A stretch of DNA of 6,944 nucleotides from JANLSE01 sp038214135. GTDB taxonomy: Bacteria > Chloroflexota > Chloroflexia > Chloroflexales > Roseiflexaceae. Where the stretch lies: the NCBI GenBank assembly GCA_038214135.1, contig JBBQSD010000216.1:1-6944 (forward strand). Direction: 5' to 3'. The notes beneath the pieces were generated by a model. That model was not told the origin of the DNA. It made no database searches and saw only the letters and a program-made list of their open reading frames with translations. Below, piece by piece: positions 1 to 6,944 of this stretch. Made by a program: the position numbers and the translations under genes. Every line of letters begins with the position of its first letter. The stretch's first letter is position 1.

Positions 1-3
1 TTT

Positions 4-157
<154 letters not shown>

Positions 158-177
158 CCGCAACGCTTTGCGATTCC

Positions 178-184
178 GAAGGAG
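178..184 (+). promoter_or_regulatory. Ribosome-binding site fixing the GTG start of the glycosyltransferase
   Basis: GAAGGAG at 178-184 is a near-ideal Shine-Dalgarno sequence, followed by a 5-nt spacer and GTG at 190. The nearby ATG at 185 is in another frame. This supports the GTG as the true start, so the protein begins MPALIALILA. Confidence 0.8.
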
Positions 185-189
185 ATGCT

Positions 190-3100
190 GTGCCAGCCCT
201 GATCGCGTTGATACTAGCTGCCCCATTACTGTATCTGCCTGGCTGGGTACTGGCGCGAGCACTCACGAATAGTGATGAGGCGGCTGATCCATTCGAGCGC
301 ATCTTCGAGCGGGTTCTTTTGGGAATGCTGCTGAATGGCTGGCTGGCATTGATTCTGGCCGAAATCGGAATCTTCTCGATCTGGTTGCAGATCGTGATTC
401 TGAGCCTGATCTGTGTGGCAGCATGGCGATTACGCCCAGCGCTGTTTGGTGCGTTGTTGGCACCAAAACGTGCCTCCTTTAATATTCGTCGTGCGTTTTT
501 CCGTGAGCACTGGGATAGTATTGCTCTTACGCTCATTCTGTTCATATTCGCCATTGGTGTTGCAGCACGGCCATTTGAAGTCGTGTTGGGTGTTCGTGAT
601 GCGGGCGTGTATGCAAACACGGGTTTCGCGATTGCCCGTACCGGTGGGATCGTCCAGCACGACCCAATCGTGGCCGCAATTGAAACCGATCAACAGAGCA
701 GCGATCCAGTCGTTCGTGATGCAGCCGCTCAGGCCGAAACGAATTTTCTTTCCGTCCAGCCGCGTCAGCGCACAATTGCCACCCGCCTGCGGCAGGCCGG
801 TTTTTTTATTAACGATGGCGATATGGCCAGTGGGCGGGTTGTGCCACAGGGCTTCCATCTGTTCCCGGCCTGGATTGCACTGCTGACAGGCCTTGGTGGA
901 ATGCAGAGTGGCCTGGCGGCAACCGGGCTGCTTGGGTTGCTGGGGATCTGGAGTGTTGCCATGCTTGGGCGGCGGCTGGCCGGGCCGTGGGTTGGCCTTG
1001 GAGCTGCGGTGCTGCTTGCACTCAATGGCGTGCAGATCTGGTTTTCGCGCTATTCGACAGCCGAGGTGATCGCTCAGTTTCTGACGTTTGCTGGCCTGTA
1101 TTGCTTCGCGGCCATGAATGATCGGCGATTATCGAACCAGACTCCAACAAATAGCTCACCATCATTCTACTTGCAGCGCTCAGCATTTGTTGCACTGCTG
1201 GCTGGCCTGGCAATCGGCCAGTTGGCATTGGCACGCATCGATTTCTTTCTGGTTGTGTTGCCAGTTGTGCTGTATCTGTTCTATCTGTGGTTCACACGCC
1301 GCTGGGCGAGTTCGCAGACCTGGCTGGGGCTTGGATTGGCGGCCATGCTGATTCATGCCGCTGTTCATATTACGACGATAGCACGTGCCTATTTTTTTGA
1401 TACATTGTTTGCGCGCTTGCAGGATTATGCACTCACTGCCCTGATTGCGCTACCATTCCTGACCCAACCATTGCGCGATCTGTATCTGCTGCGGCCATGC
1501 TCTGCAATTGCCATCCAACCCTGCCCGCCGGTTGCGGGGATGCCGCCAACAATCTTCACTGAATGGAATTATCGGCGGATCTTCAGCGAAGTAGCGATTG
1601 TGCTTGTGGCGATTCTGGCAGTATTCGCTCTGCGGCGCTGGGGCCAGCCGCTGATTGCCCACATTGAGAAGCTGATCACGCGCAGTTCCAGAATACTGCT
1701 TGTGCTTGGCGCGTGTACGATTGGGCTGCTGGGTTTCTATGCCTACTTGATACGGCCACAGATCCTGAGCAGCGCCACGCTGGCGGCAGTACCGAGCTGC
1801 CTTAGCCCAACCCAACTGCGCATGCCGCAGGGGGCTTGCCTAGCATTGCAGGGCTATGTTGGCGCACCGATTGAGTCACCGGCCTATGTCGATTCGCTGG
1901 CTGCCTGGCTCGATGGCATACCACGGCGAATTCTTGGCCGCTTGGCTCCTTCGCCAACAGCGTGCGCGGCATTTCGTTCCGGGTTTCTGCCGCCCTCCGC
2001 CGATGGCCGTACATCGGTTGAGCTACGGGCCGCTGGGATCACCAGCGAACCAGTGATTGGCAAGGAAAACTGGGACACCCTGCAAGCCTGTGATCGGGTG
2101 GTGCTGCGTGACCTGTTTGCAAACTCGCAACCAAACCTCGTGCGGATCGGCTGGTATCTTTCACCACTGGGAATTCTGCTCGGAATGATCGGCCTTGCGC
2201 TGTGGTGGCGGCGTATGAATGCGGCATCGTGGCTGTTTCTGACGGTGACACTGATCGCTGCGCTGTTCTTCATTCGGCTAACCTACGGAACCAGTGATCA
2301 GCATTTTATCTATATTCTGCGCCGCTATATTCCGCAGGTCTACCCAGCATTCTGCCTGGGAATCGCCTATGCGCTCGCATTCCTTGCTCACCAGGCCAAT
2401 CGCTTAACTCCAGCAGGAGTCAGAAGCCAGGAGTCAGGAGTCAGAAGTTCTGGCCGATCAAGAGGCGCTGACGATAGTACTCGAAAGCCAACAACAATCC
2501 CTCGGCTGCGTTCGATACTGGCGTTGGTGCTTGGCTGTATTCTGGTAATTTTCAATATTGCAACCAACCTGAAGATCGACACGCATACCGAATATGCTGG
2601 CGCGATTCAGCAGATCGGCGCGATTGCCGCTCATTTCCGAACAGATGATATTGTGCTGCTGCGCGGTGGTGCGCCAACCTATGCCAGCGCCCGCGACATC
2701 CCCGATAATCTGGCGACGCCGCTGACCTATGGGTTTGGCCTGAATGCGCTGACGATCAAGAGTGCCCAACCAGGAAATTATGTTAACTCGCTGGCCGCCT
2801 ATGTGCGGCATTGGCAATCCCAGGGCCGCCAGATCTACCTGATTGCTGGGGCGAGTGGCGCATTTGCGTTGCCTGGCTACACGCTTGAAATGGTTGGGCC
2901 AGCGCAGCTAAACCTGCATGAATTCGAGCAGCTAACCAGCCAGAAGCCCAGCAATATACAGGATTATGTGCTCGACATGCGGATCTACCGGTTTGTGCCA
3001 ACCCAAACGCTGCCGATGCCAACCCTAATTGCGCCAGATGATTATGCCACTCAGGTGGGCGGGTTCTACCGCACCGAGCAATTTGGTGGTACCACGCTGG

Positions 3101-3477
3101 CCTGGACCAATGGTGATGCTGCGTTGCGCCTGCCCTGGCCGAGCAAACCAACCACGCTCACAGTGCGTTTGGCCGTTGGAACAACCAGGCCAAGCAGTTT
3201 AGGGCCGCTACAGGTATGCCTGAGCTACAGGCCAGAACCGACACTATGGCCCGAAGATCCAAACGCCCCACCATTCTCGCAACCAGCATGCTACAAGATC
3301 ACCGCCGAGCCAAGCGACTACACAATCAGCATTGACCCACAAAACAGCCCGACACCGGCTGGCGGTACGTTGCTACTACGAATACAGAGCAGCACCTGGA
3401 TTCCCGCCCGCGACGATCCAGCCCAACGTGATCAGCGCAGGCTTGGGGTTCTGTTTGGCGGAGTGGCGGTGAGGTAG
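190..3477 (+). CDS. GT-C type integral membrane glycosyltransferase with C-terminal beta-rich domain
   Basis: A 1095-residue polytopic membrane protein, probably transferring a sugar from a lipid-phosphate donor on the outer face of the membrane; donor, acceptor and product cannot be read from sequence. Hydrophobic segments lie near residues 3-24, 42-60, 62-80, 110-127, 224-260, 264-280, 291-309, 331-368, 376-398, 468-482, 500-521, 655-673, 679-695, 715-733 and 774-791. The loop after residue 127 has RDAGVY (D137), the place where GT39/GT83-like enzymes keep an acidic catalytic residue. FHLFPAWIALLTG (222-234) and RYSTAEVIAQF (287-297) are also typical of the fold. A large loop (about 525-650) is Cys-containing. 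After the last membrane span come a mixed alpha/beta region (about 795-935) and a beta-rich, possibly carbohydrate-binding domain (about 948-1095, with GGFYRTEQFGG and LAWTNGDAALRLP). Residues 743-754 are encoded by heptamer repeats. The start is GTG, with Shine-Dalgarno GAAGGAG 5 nt upstream. General class is fairly secure, specificity unknown. Confidence 0.82.
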   Translation: MPALIALILAAPLLYLPGWVLARALTNSDEAADPFERIFERVLLGMLLNGWLALILAEIGIFSIWLQIVILSLICVAAWRLRPALFGALLAPKRASFNIRRAFFREHWDSIALTLILFIFAIGVAARPFEVVLGVRDAGVYANTGFAIARTGGIVQHDPIVAAIETDQQSSDPVVRDAAAQAETNFLSVQPRQRTIATRLRQAGFFINDGDMASGRVVPQGFHLFPAWIALLTGLGGMQSGLAATGLLGLLGIWSVAMLGRRLAGPWVGLGAAVLLALNGVQIWFSRYSTAEVIAQFLTFAGLYCFAAMNDRRLSNQTPTNSSPSFYLQRSAFVALLAGLAIGQLALARIDFFLVVLPVVLYLFYLWFTRRWASSQTWLGLGLAAMLIHAAVHITTIARAYFFDTLFARLQDYALTALIALPFLTQPLRDLYLLRPCSAIAIQPCPPVAGMPPTIFTEWNYRRIFSEVAIVLVAILAVFALRRWGQPLIAHIEKLITRSSRILLVLGACTIGLLGFYAYLIRPQILSSATLAAVPSCLSPTQLRMPQGACLALQGYVGAPIESPAYVDSLAAWLDGIPRRILGRLAPSPTACAAFRSGFLPPSADGRTSVELRAAGITSEPVIGKENWDTLQACDRVVLRDLFANSQPNLVRIGWYLSPLGILLGMIGLALWWRRMNAASWLFLTVTLIAALFFIRLTYGTSDQHFIYILRRYIPQVYPAFCLGIAYALAFLAHQANRLTPAGVRSQESGVRSSGRSRGADDSTRKPTTIPRLRSILALVLGCILVIFNIATNLKIDTHTEYAGAIQQIGAIAAHFRTDDIVLLRGGAPTYASARDIPDNLATPLTYGFGLNALTIKSAQPGNYVNSLAAYVRHWQSQGRQIYLIAGASGAFALPGYTLEMVGPAQLNLHEFEQLTSQKPSNIQDYVLDMRIYRFVPTQTLPMPTLIAPDDYATQVGGFYRTEQFGGTTLAWTNGDAALRLPWPSKPTTLTVRLAVGTTRPSSLGPLQVCLSYRPEPTLWPEDPNAPPFSQPACYKITAEPSDYTISIDPQNSPTPAGGTLLLRIQSSTWIPARDDPAQRDQRRLGVLFGGVAVR
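2414..2448 (+). repeat. Heptamer repeat array inside the glycosyltransferase reading frame
   Basis: Five contiguous 7-bp units on the plus strand: CAGGAGT, CAGAAGC, CAGGAGT, CAGGAGT, CAGAAGT. Three are identical to the unit of the 4-150 tract but in the opposite orientation. They are translated as GVRSQESGVRS, residues 743-753, within the linker between the membrane spans at about 715-733 and 774-791. That linker (residues 734-773) is rich in Arg, which by the positive-inside rule puts it in the cytoplasm, where extra length is likely tolerated. The array is 35 bp, not a multiple of three, so the acquisition must have involved additional bases or a compensating change. Confidence 0.95.
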
Positions 3478-3480
3478 GGG

Positions 3481-3515
3481 CGAGCTATCAGCCGTCAGCA
3501 ATCAGCTATCAGCTT
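3481..3515 (+). repeat. Left intergenic heptamer array (TCAGCNN)
   Basis: Four consecutive heptamers on the plus strand read TCAGCCG (3488-3494), TCAGCAA, TCAGCTA and TCAGCTT (to 3515), preceded by a degenerate CGAGCTA at 3481-3487. The array starts only 4 bp after the stop codon of the glycosyltransferase. Together with the array at 3620-3654 it forms an inverted pair around about 104 bp of unique sequence. Confidence 0.9.
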
Positions 3516-3619
3516 TGGCATATATGGACAGTTGTCGACGGTATTACTAAACTGATCGCATGGTGAGCGCGAGATGTATCAGCGGCGCTGGCATTATTCA
3601 TATACCTGTATTTGCAGCG

Positions 3620-3654
3620 CTCCTGAGAGCTGAAAGCTGAGAGTTGACAGCTAG
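3620..3654 (-). repeat. Right intergenic heptamer array, inverted relative to the left one
   Basis: Read on the minus strand, the units are TCAGGAG (3620-3626), TCAGCTC, TCAGCTT, TCAACTC and a degenerate CTAGCTG (3648-3654). One unit is the same TCAGGAG heptamer as in the 4-150 tract, linking the two groups. Aligning 3483-3510 with the reverse complement of 3625-3652 gives 21 matches of 28, so the two arrays could pair as arms of a large imperfect hairpin. Confidence 0.88.
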
Positions 3655-3676
3655 TATCCCAGTTGGTTGTTGCTTA

Positions 3677-3685
3677 TGGTAGAAT
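3677..3685 (+). promoter_or_regulatory. Predicted extended -10 promoter of pepF
   Basis: TGGTAGAAT at 3677-3685 combines a TGN extension with TAGAAT, five of six matches to TATAAT. No good -35 hexamer lies at the normal distance, which fits the extended -10 class. Predicted transcription would start near 3692, leaving a leader of about 40 nt. It suggests pepF is expressed independently of the upstream gene. Confidence 0.5.
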
Positions 3686-3716
3686 CAGCGGAATTTATTG
3701 GAATGCCAGCGCTCAT

Positions 3717-3724
3717 AGAAGGAG
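3717..3724 (+). promoter_or_regulatory. Ribosome-binding site of pepF
   Basis: AGAAGGAG at 3717-3724 is a strong Shine-Dalgarno sequence, 6 nt before the ATG at 3731. It supports that start, which also matches the usual N-terminus of the family. Confidence 0.85.
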
Positions 3725-3730
3725 CAAACA

Positions 3731-5533
3731 ATGGCTGAAGCACAGCGCGTCCTACGGCGGGACGAGATACCAGTCGAGTATACCTGGGATCTGAGCACAA
3801 TCTATGCCGATGATGCTGACTGGGAGGAGGATCTGGTTCGGCTCGAGGCCGATCTGCCGAGTGCTGCAGCTCTTGAGGGAGCGGTTGGCGCGAGCGCGCA
3901 ATCGTTGTTGCGTGTCCTGCGAACCCGCGACGACATTCAGAAGCGGCTGTGGCAGATCTATGTGTATGCCAATCGTCGCTCTGATTCGGATACGGGCGAT
4001 CCCGTTGGGCAGGCGCTTGGCGAGCGGGCTGGTTCGTTTGTGGCACGGGCGAGTGCGGTGTTGGCATTCATCGAGCCAGAGATTCTGGCAGTGGCCGATG
4101 CGACGATTGCCGAATGGCTGCGTGAAGAGCCTGGCTTGCAACTGTATGCCTATGCCCTTGAGCAACTAGCCACCCAGCGGGCGCATGTCCGCTCAACCGA
4201 GGTCGAGGGTATTCTGGCGCAGATCAGTGATGTGACCCGTGCGCCAAGCGAAGTGTTCGAAATCCTCACCAGTGCCGATCTGACATTCCCGGCCATCACG
4301 GATGAGCAAGGGCAGACAATTCAGCTTTCGCATGCCCGCTATGGTCGGTTTCTCGAAAGCCAGGATCGGCGGGTGCGCCACGATACCTTTAAGGGCTACT
4401 ATAGCAGCTTCAACAGTATTCGTAACACCCTTGGAACCACACTTGCCGCCCAAATACGCAGCCATGTTGTAGGCGCACGAATCCGGGGCTATGGCTCGGC
4501 TCTTGAAGCGGCGCTCAAGCCCAACGATATTCCGCTTGAGGTCTATCATAACCTTATTGGCACGATCAATGCTAATCTTCCACGCCTGCACCGCTACATG
4601 AAGGTGCGTAAGCGCTTGATGGGCCTGGATGCGCTGCACATCTATGATCTGTATGCCTCACTCGTACCGGCTGCCGATGTTGAGGTGCCATATGCCGAGG
4701 CAACTGCACTCGTTACCGAATCATTCAAACCACTTGGTTCGGCCTATGGCGCTGCCATCCAGAAATCCTTCACCAACCGCTGGATTGATGTGTATGAGAA
4801 TCAGGGCAAGCGCAGTGGAGCCTATAGCGATGGTTCCTACACAACTGCACCATTCATCCTACTTAACTATCAGAATCGGCTGCACGACATGTTCACCCTG
4901 GCTCATGAACTGGGCCACTCCATGCATTCGTTCTTCACCCGGCACACCCAGCCATTCGTGTATGGCGATTACACAATGTTCGTTGCGGAAGTCGCATCGA
5001 CCCTGAACGAAGCTATGCTCACCGATTATCTGCTCACAACCCGTGACGATCCCGCACTCCGCAAATATCTGGTTGTCCAGCAGCTTGAGGATATTCGCAC
5101 CACGATCTTCCGCCAGACAATGTTTGCCGAGTTTGAGCTGGATATTCATCAGCGTGCTGAAGCGAATGAACCATTAACTGCCGACAGCCTGAGCAAGCCA
5201 TATTATGATCTGGTGGTGCGCTACCACGGCCCTGATGTGGTGCTTGATGATGAGATTGCGCTCGAATGGAGCCGCATCCCACACTTCTACTATAACTTTT
5301 ATGTCTACCAGTATGCAACTGGCCTATCGGCTGCATTGGCGCTCAACAAACAGATTCGCTCCGAAGGCCAGCCAGCCGTCGAGCGCTACTTGGGTTTCCT
5401 CAGCAGTGGATCATCGAAATCATCGATTGATCTGTTGCGCGGCGCTGGTGTGGATATGGCCAGCCCGGCACCAATTCAGGCCGCGATGGATACCTTTGAT
5501 GCGCTGTTGGATGAGCTAGAGGCGCTTTCGTAG
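3731..5533 (+). CDS. pepF: Oligoendopeptidase F (M3B family zinc metallopeptidase)
   Basis: A complete 600-residue enzyme, close to the roughly 600 residues typical of PepF. It cleaves short peptides in the cytoplasm as part of peptide turnover; there is no signal peptide. The N-terminal PepF region starts with EIPVEYTWDLSTIY (residues 13-26). The catalytic M3 domain has the zinc motif HELGH at 392-396, with H392 and H396 as ligands and E393 as the general base. E420 in FVAEVAST lies 28 residues after H392 and fits the third zinc ligand. GKRSGAYS (359-366) and HFYYNFYVYQYATG (518-531) are the conserved substrate-site segments of this clade. All catalytic residues are present and the frame is intact. 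It has its own promoter candidate and ribosome-binding site, and converges with the glycyl-tRNA synthetase gene 72 bp downstream. The exact cleavage preference cannot be told from sequence. Confidence 0.96.
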   Translation: MAEAQRVLRRDEIPVEYTWDLSTIYADDADWEEDLVRLEADLPSAAALEGAVGASAQSLLRVLRTRDDIQKRLWQIYVYANRRSDSDTGDPVGQALGERAGSFVARASAVLAFIEPEILAVADATIAEWLREEPGLQLYAYALEQLATQRAHVRSTEVEGILAQISDVTRAPSEVFEILTSADLTFPAITDEQGQTIQLSHARYGRFLESQDRRVRHDTFKGYYSSFNSIRNTLGTTLAAQIRSHVVGARIRGYGSALEAALKPNDIPLEVYHNLIGTINANLPRLHRYMKVRKRLMGLDALHIYDLYASLVPAADVEVPYAEATALVTESFKPLGSAYGAAIQKSFTNRWIDVYENQGKRSGAYSDGSYTTAPFILLNYQNRLHDMFTLAHELGHSMHSFFTRHTQPFVYGDYTMFVAEVASTLNEAMLTDYLLTTRDDPALRKYLVVQQLEDIRTTIFRQTMFAEFELDIHQRAEANEPLTADSLSKPYYDLVVRYHGPDVVLDDEIALEWSRIPHFYYNFYVYQYATGLSAALALNKQIRSEGQPAVERYLGFLSSGSSKSSIDLLRGAGVDMASPAPIQAAMDTFDALLDELEALS

Positions 5534-5534
5534 A

Positions 5535-5568
5535 CCCCTCACCCCCTCTCCCACGCCGGGGAGAGGGG
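5535..5568. terminator. GC-rich hairpin between convergent genes, possible bidirectional terminator or dispersed repeat
   Basis: CCCCTCTCCC (5543-5552) pairs perfectly with GGGAGAGGGG (5559-5568) around a 6-nt loop, a 10-bp stem. A second left arm, CCCCTCACCCC at 5535-5545, matches the same right arm at ten of eleven positions, so two foldings compete. It starts 2 bp after the pepF stop and lies before the end of the convergent GlyRS gene, a good place for a shared terminator. However, no T-run follows on either strand, so it is not a canonical intrinsic terminator. Similar C-rich/G-rich inverted repeats are common dispersed elements in bacterial genomes, which is the alternative reading. Confidence 0.6.
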
Positions 5569-5605
5569 AATTACCCATATTCTCAGACATCCCAGCGGGG
5601 CGTCT

Positions 5606-6944
5606 CTACCGTGTGCGTTCCTGTAGGTAGGTGCGTAGTTCATTTGTTGGCACCCGTTCCTGCTGCATGGTATCGCGATCTCGCACCGTTACTGTTTGGT
5701 CCTCCAGGGATTGGAAATCGACGGTGATACAGAATGGGGTTCCGATTTCATCCTGCCTGCGATACAGCTTGCCAATCGCGCCGGTATCATCATAGATCGT
5801 TCGCATCTGCGCGCCGATCTGTAGATCCCTGCGCAGCCCTTTGGCCAGCGACACCAGCCCATCGTGGTTGCGTTTGAGCGGGAACACGGCGGCCTTGATC
5901 GGGGCCAGGTGCGGCTTGAGATGCAGCACCGTACGAAAGTGCTCATCGATCAATGGCTGTGTTTGCCCACGCAACTTCTTGCCAACCTCGATCTGATCGG
6001 CAGCCGGCATGCCCAGCAGCGTCTCGATCTGTGGCAGCGATTCGGGCAGGGATTTGGCGATTGCCTCGCCCCGTTCGAGCATGGCATCACGGGCCGTTGC
6101 GCTGATCTTCTCATTGCGGCCAACCGATTTGAGGAATGCTTGCAGTGCATCGGCAGTTGCCTGGATCTTTTCGGAATCGGGAGCCTTGACGATCTGGTCG
6201 TCGTAGGCTTCTGATAGCACAGCCAGAAAGCAGCGGCCAATTCCGGCAGATGGTTCGACCACAAACGGCACGACATGGCGTTTACTCTCTGGATCGAAGT
6301 AGGTCAGGCGTGCCAGGCTATCGGGATTGGGGCTAACCTTGGCTGAGAGGCCGAGGTTCTGCTGATCACGGCTATGCGAACCGAGGTCATAATCGCTGCG
6401 GCTGGCGATACCCTCGATCTCTTCGTAGCCAAGTGTTGGGTAATCGTACATCAGATCATAGGTACGTTTTGAGTAATGGGCCAGATCGGCCTTTGGCACA
6501 TCATAGATCTGAATATGTGAGCGCGAGACGCCAATGCTCTCCCACCAGCGCAAGCGATCCTCCAACCAGCGCTGATGCCATTCGTCCTCGGTGCCGGGCA
6601 TCACAAAGAACTCGATCTCCATCTGATCGAACTCGCGCACCCGGAACAGGAAGTTGCGTGGATTGATTTCGTTGCGGAAGGCCTTGCCGATCTGGGCGAT
6701 TCCGAATGGCAACTTACGCGCCGTGCTCATCTGCACATTGGCGAAGTTGACGAAGATCCCCTGAGCAGTTTCGGGGCGCAGGTAGGCATAGGATTCTGCG
6801 TCCGCAACTGGGCCAACCTGAGTTTTGAACATCATATTGAATGGCCGAGCATCGCTCAGGTCGGTCGATCCACAATTCGGGCATTTGCCCTTGATATGAT
6901 CGGCACGCCAGCGACTCTTACAATTGCGGCAATCGACCAATGGA
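5606..6944 (-). CDS. glyQS: Glycyl-tRNA synthetase, single-chain alpha2 type (N-terminus beyond the window)
   Basis: A class II aminoacyl-tRNA synthetase that attaches glycine to tRNA-Gly in the cytoplasm. About 445 C-terminal residues are visible; the reading frame continues past the right edge, so perhaps 70 N-terminal residues including motif 1 are missing. The TTG at 6940 looks like an internal Leu codon of a PLVDCRNC segment, not a start. Numbering from that residue: a zinc-ribbon-like CxxC pair (C4/C7 and C20/C23), RPETAQGIFVNF (55-66), motif 2 FRNEINPRNFLFRVREF (88-104), motif 3 EPSAGIGRCFLAVL (229-242), then the anticodon-binding domain from about LAPIKAAVFPL (345-355) to the end. Between motif 3 and the anticodon domain sits a helical stretch of about 80 residues (about 250-332) that I do not expect in the short bacterial enzymes. 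The gene converges with pepF. Any upstream regulatory leader lies outside the window. Confidence 0.95.
   Translation of the reverse strand, partial: PLVDCRNCKSRWRADHIKGKCPNCGSTDLSDARPFNMMFKTQVGPVADAESYAYLRPETAQGIFVNFANVQMSTARKLPFGIAQIGKAFRNEINPRNFLFRVREFDQMEIEFFVMPGTEDEWHQRWLEDRLRWWESIGVSRSHIQIYDVPKADLAHYSKRTYDLMYDYPTLGYEEIEGIASRSDYDLGSHSRDQQNLGLSAKVSPNPDSLARLTYFDPESKRHVVPFVVEPSAGIGRCFLAVLSEAYDDQIVKAPDSEKIQATADALQAFLKSVGRNEKISATARDAMLERGEAIAKSLPESLPQIETLLGMPAADQIEVGKKLRGQTQPLIDEHFRTVLHLKPHLAPIKAAVFPLKRNHDGLVSLAKGLRRDLQIGAQMRTIYDDTGAIGKLYRRQDEIGTPFCITVDFQSLEDQTVTVRDRDTMQQERVPTNELRTYLQERTR

Larger units (their letters stand above)
3478..3730. other. Intergenic region between glycosyltransferase and pepF
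   Basis: This 253-bp gap has no plausible gene. It holds two inverted heptamer arrays at its left and middle, a central unique stretch (3516-3619) in which I recognise nothing, a promoter candidate at 3677-3685 and the pepF ribosome-binding site at 3717-3724. No hairpin followed by a T-run was found after the glycosyltransferase stop, so its termination may rely on Rho or on the heptamer hairpin; this is inference. Confidence 0.8.

Noticed and set aside
159..172. Small hairpin CGCAA-CGCT-TTGCG in the leader of the glycosyltransferase
   Set aside because: Only 5 bp, and the predicted transcription start falls inside it, so it would not form completely in the RNA.
413..886. Plus-strand 157-codon open frame inside the glycosyltransferase, and antisense frames at 430-858 and 1450-1815
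   Set aside because: Their translations lack domain character and are rich in Arg, Cys, His and Ser, as expected of off-frame readings of the real gene.
3644..3649. Perfect TTGACA that could be a -35 box for pepF
   Set aside because: It lies within a heptamer unit boundary, and no -10-like hexamer is found 16-18 bp downstream. The extended -10 at 3677-3685 is 30 bp away, too far to use it.
3651..4067. Minus-strand 138-codon open frame across the pepF start
   Set aside because: Antisense to the conserved pepF N-terminus, with low-complexity Arg/Pro/His-rich translation and no family resemblance.
4193..4639. Minus-strand 148-codon open frame within pepF
   Set aside because: Shadow of the pepF frame; no recognisable motifs.
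6938..6940. TTG as the start codon of glycyl-tRNA synthetase
   Set aside because: The frame is open to the right edge with a Pro codon just upstream. The catalytic domain would lack motif 1, so the gene must begin outside the window.

Overview
The window looks like ordinary chromosome of a free-living bacterium, most likely a member of the Chloroflexota (class Chloroflexia is my best guess). Three things point that way. The glycyl-tRNA synthetase is the single-chain alpha2 type, not the glyQ/glyS alpha2-beta2 type of cyanobacteria and most proteobacteria. A very large GT-C membrane glycosyltransferase carries a C-terminal beta-rich domain. Short heptanucleotide repeats are scattered between and within genes. 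The assignment is an inference from style; no rRNA or marker set is present.

Layout from left to right: (1) 4-150, a 147-bp tract of 21 tandem heptamers that runs directly into a perfect TATAAT box; (2) 190-3477, plus strand, a 1095-residue polytopic GT-C type glycosyltransferase starting at GTG, with a second copy of the heptamer family inside the reading frame; (3) 3478-3730, an intergenic region with two inverted arrays of related heptamers and the promoter and ribosome-binding site of the next gene; (4) 3731-5533, plus strand, a complete oligoendopeptidase F (pepF); (5) 5534-5605, a short convergent intergenic spacer with a strong GC-rich hairpin; (6) 5606 to the right edge, minus strand, glycyl-tRNA synthetase, whose N-terminus lies outside the window.

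The three genes do not form an obvious pathway. The glycosyltransferase acts at the membrane on a lipid-linked sugar (exact product unknown), PepF degrades oligopeptides in the cytoplasm, and GlyRS charges tRNA-Gly. The first two are co-directional but separated by 253 bp with a separate promoter candidate, and the third converges on pepF. I see no defence system, CRISPR array, RNA gene or intact insertion sequence.

The most unusual signal is the heptamer family. All four arrays (4-150, 2414-2448, 3481-3515, 3620-3654) fit one template, TCAGNNN, in one orientation or the other. One array abuts a promoter, one is translated, and two form an inverted pair.
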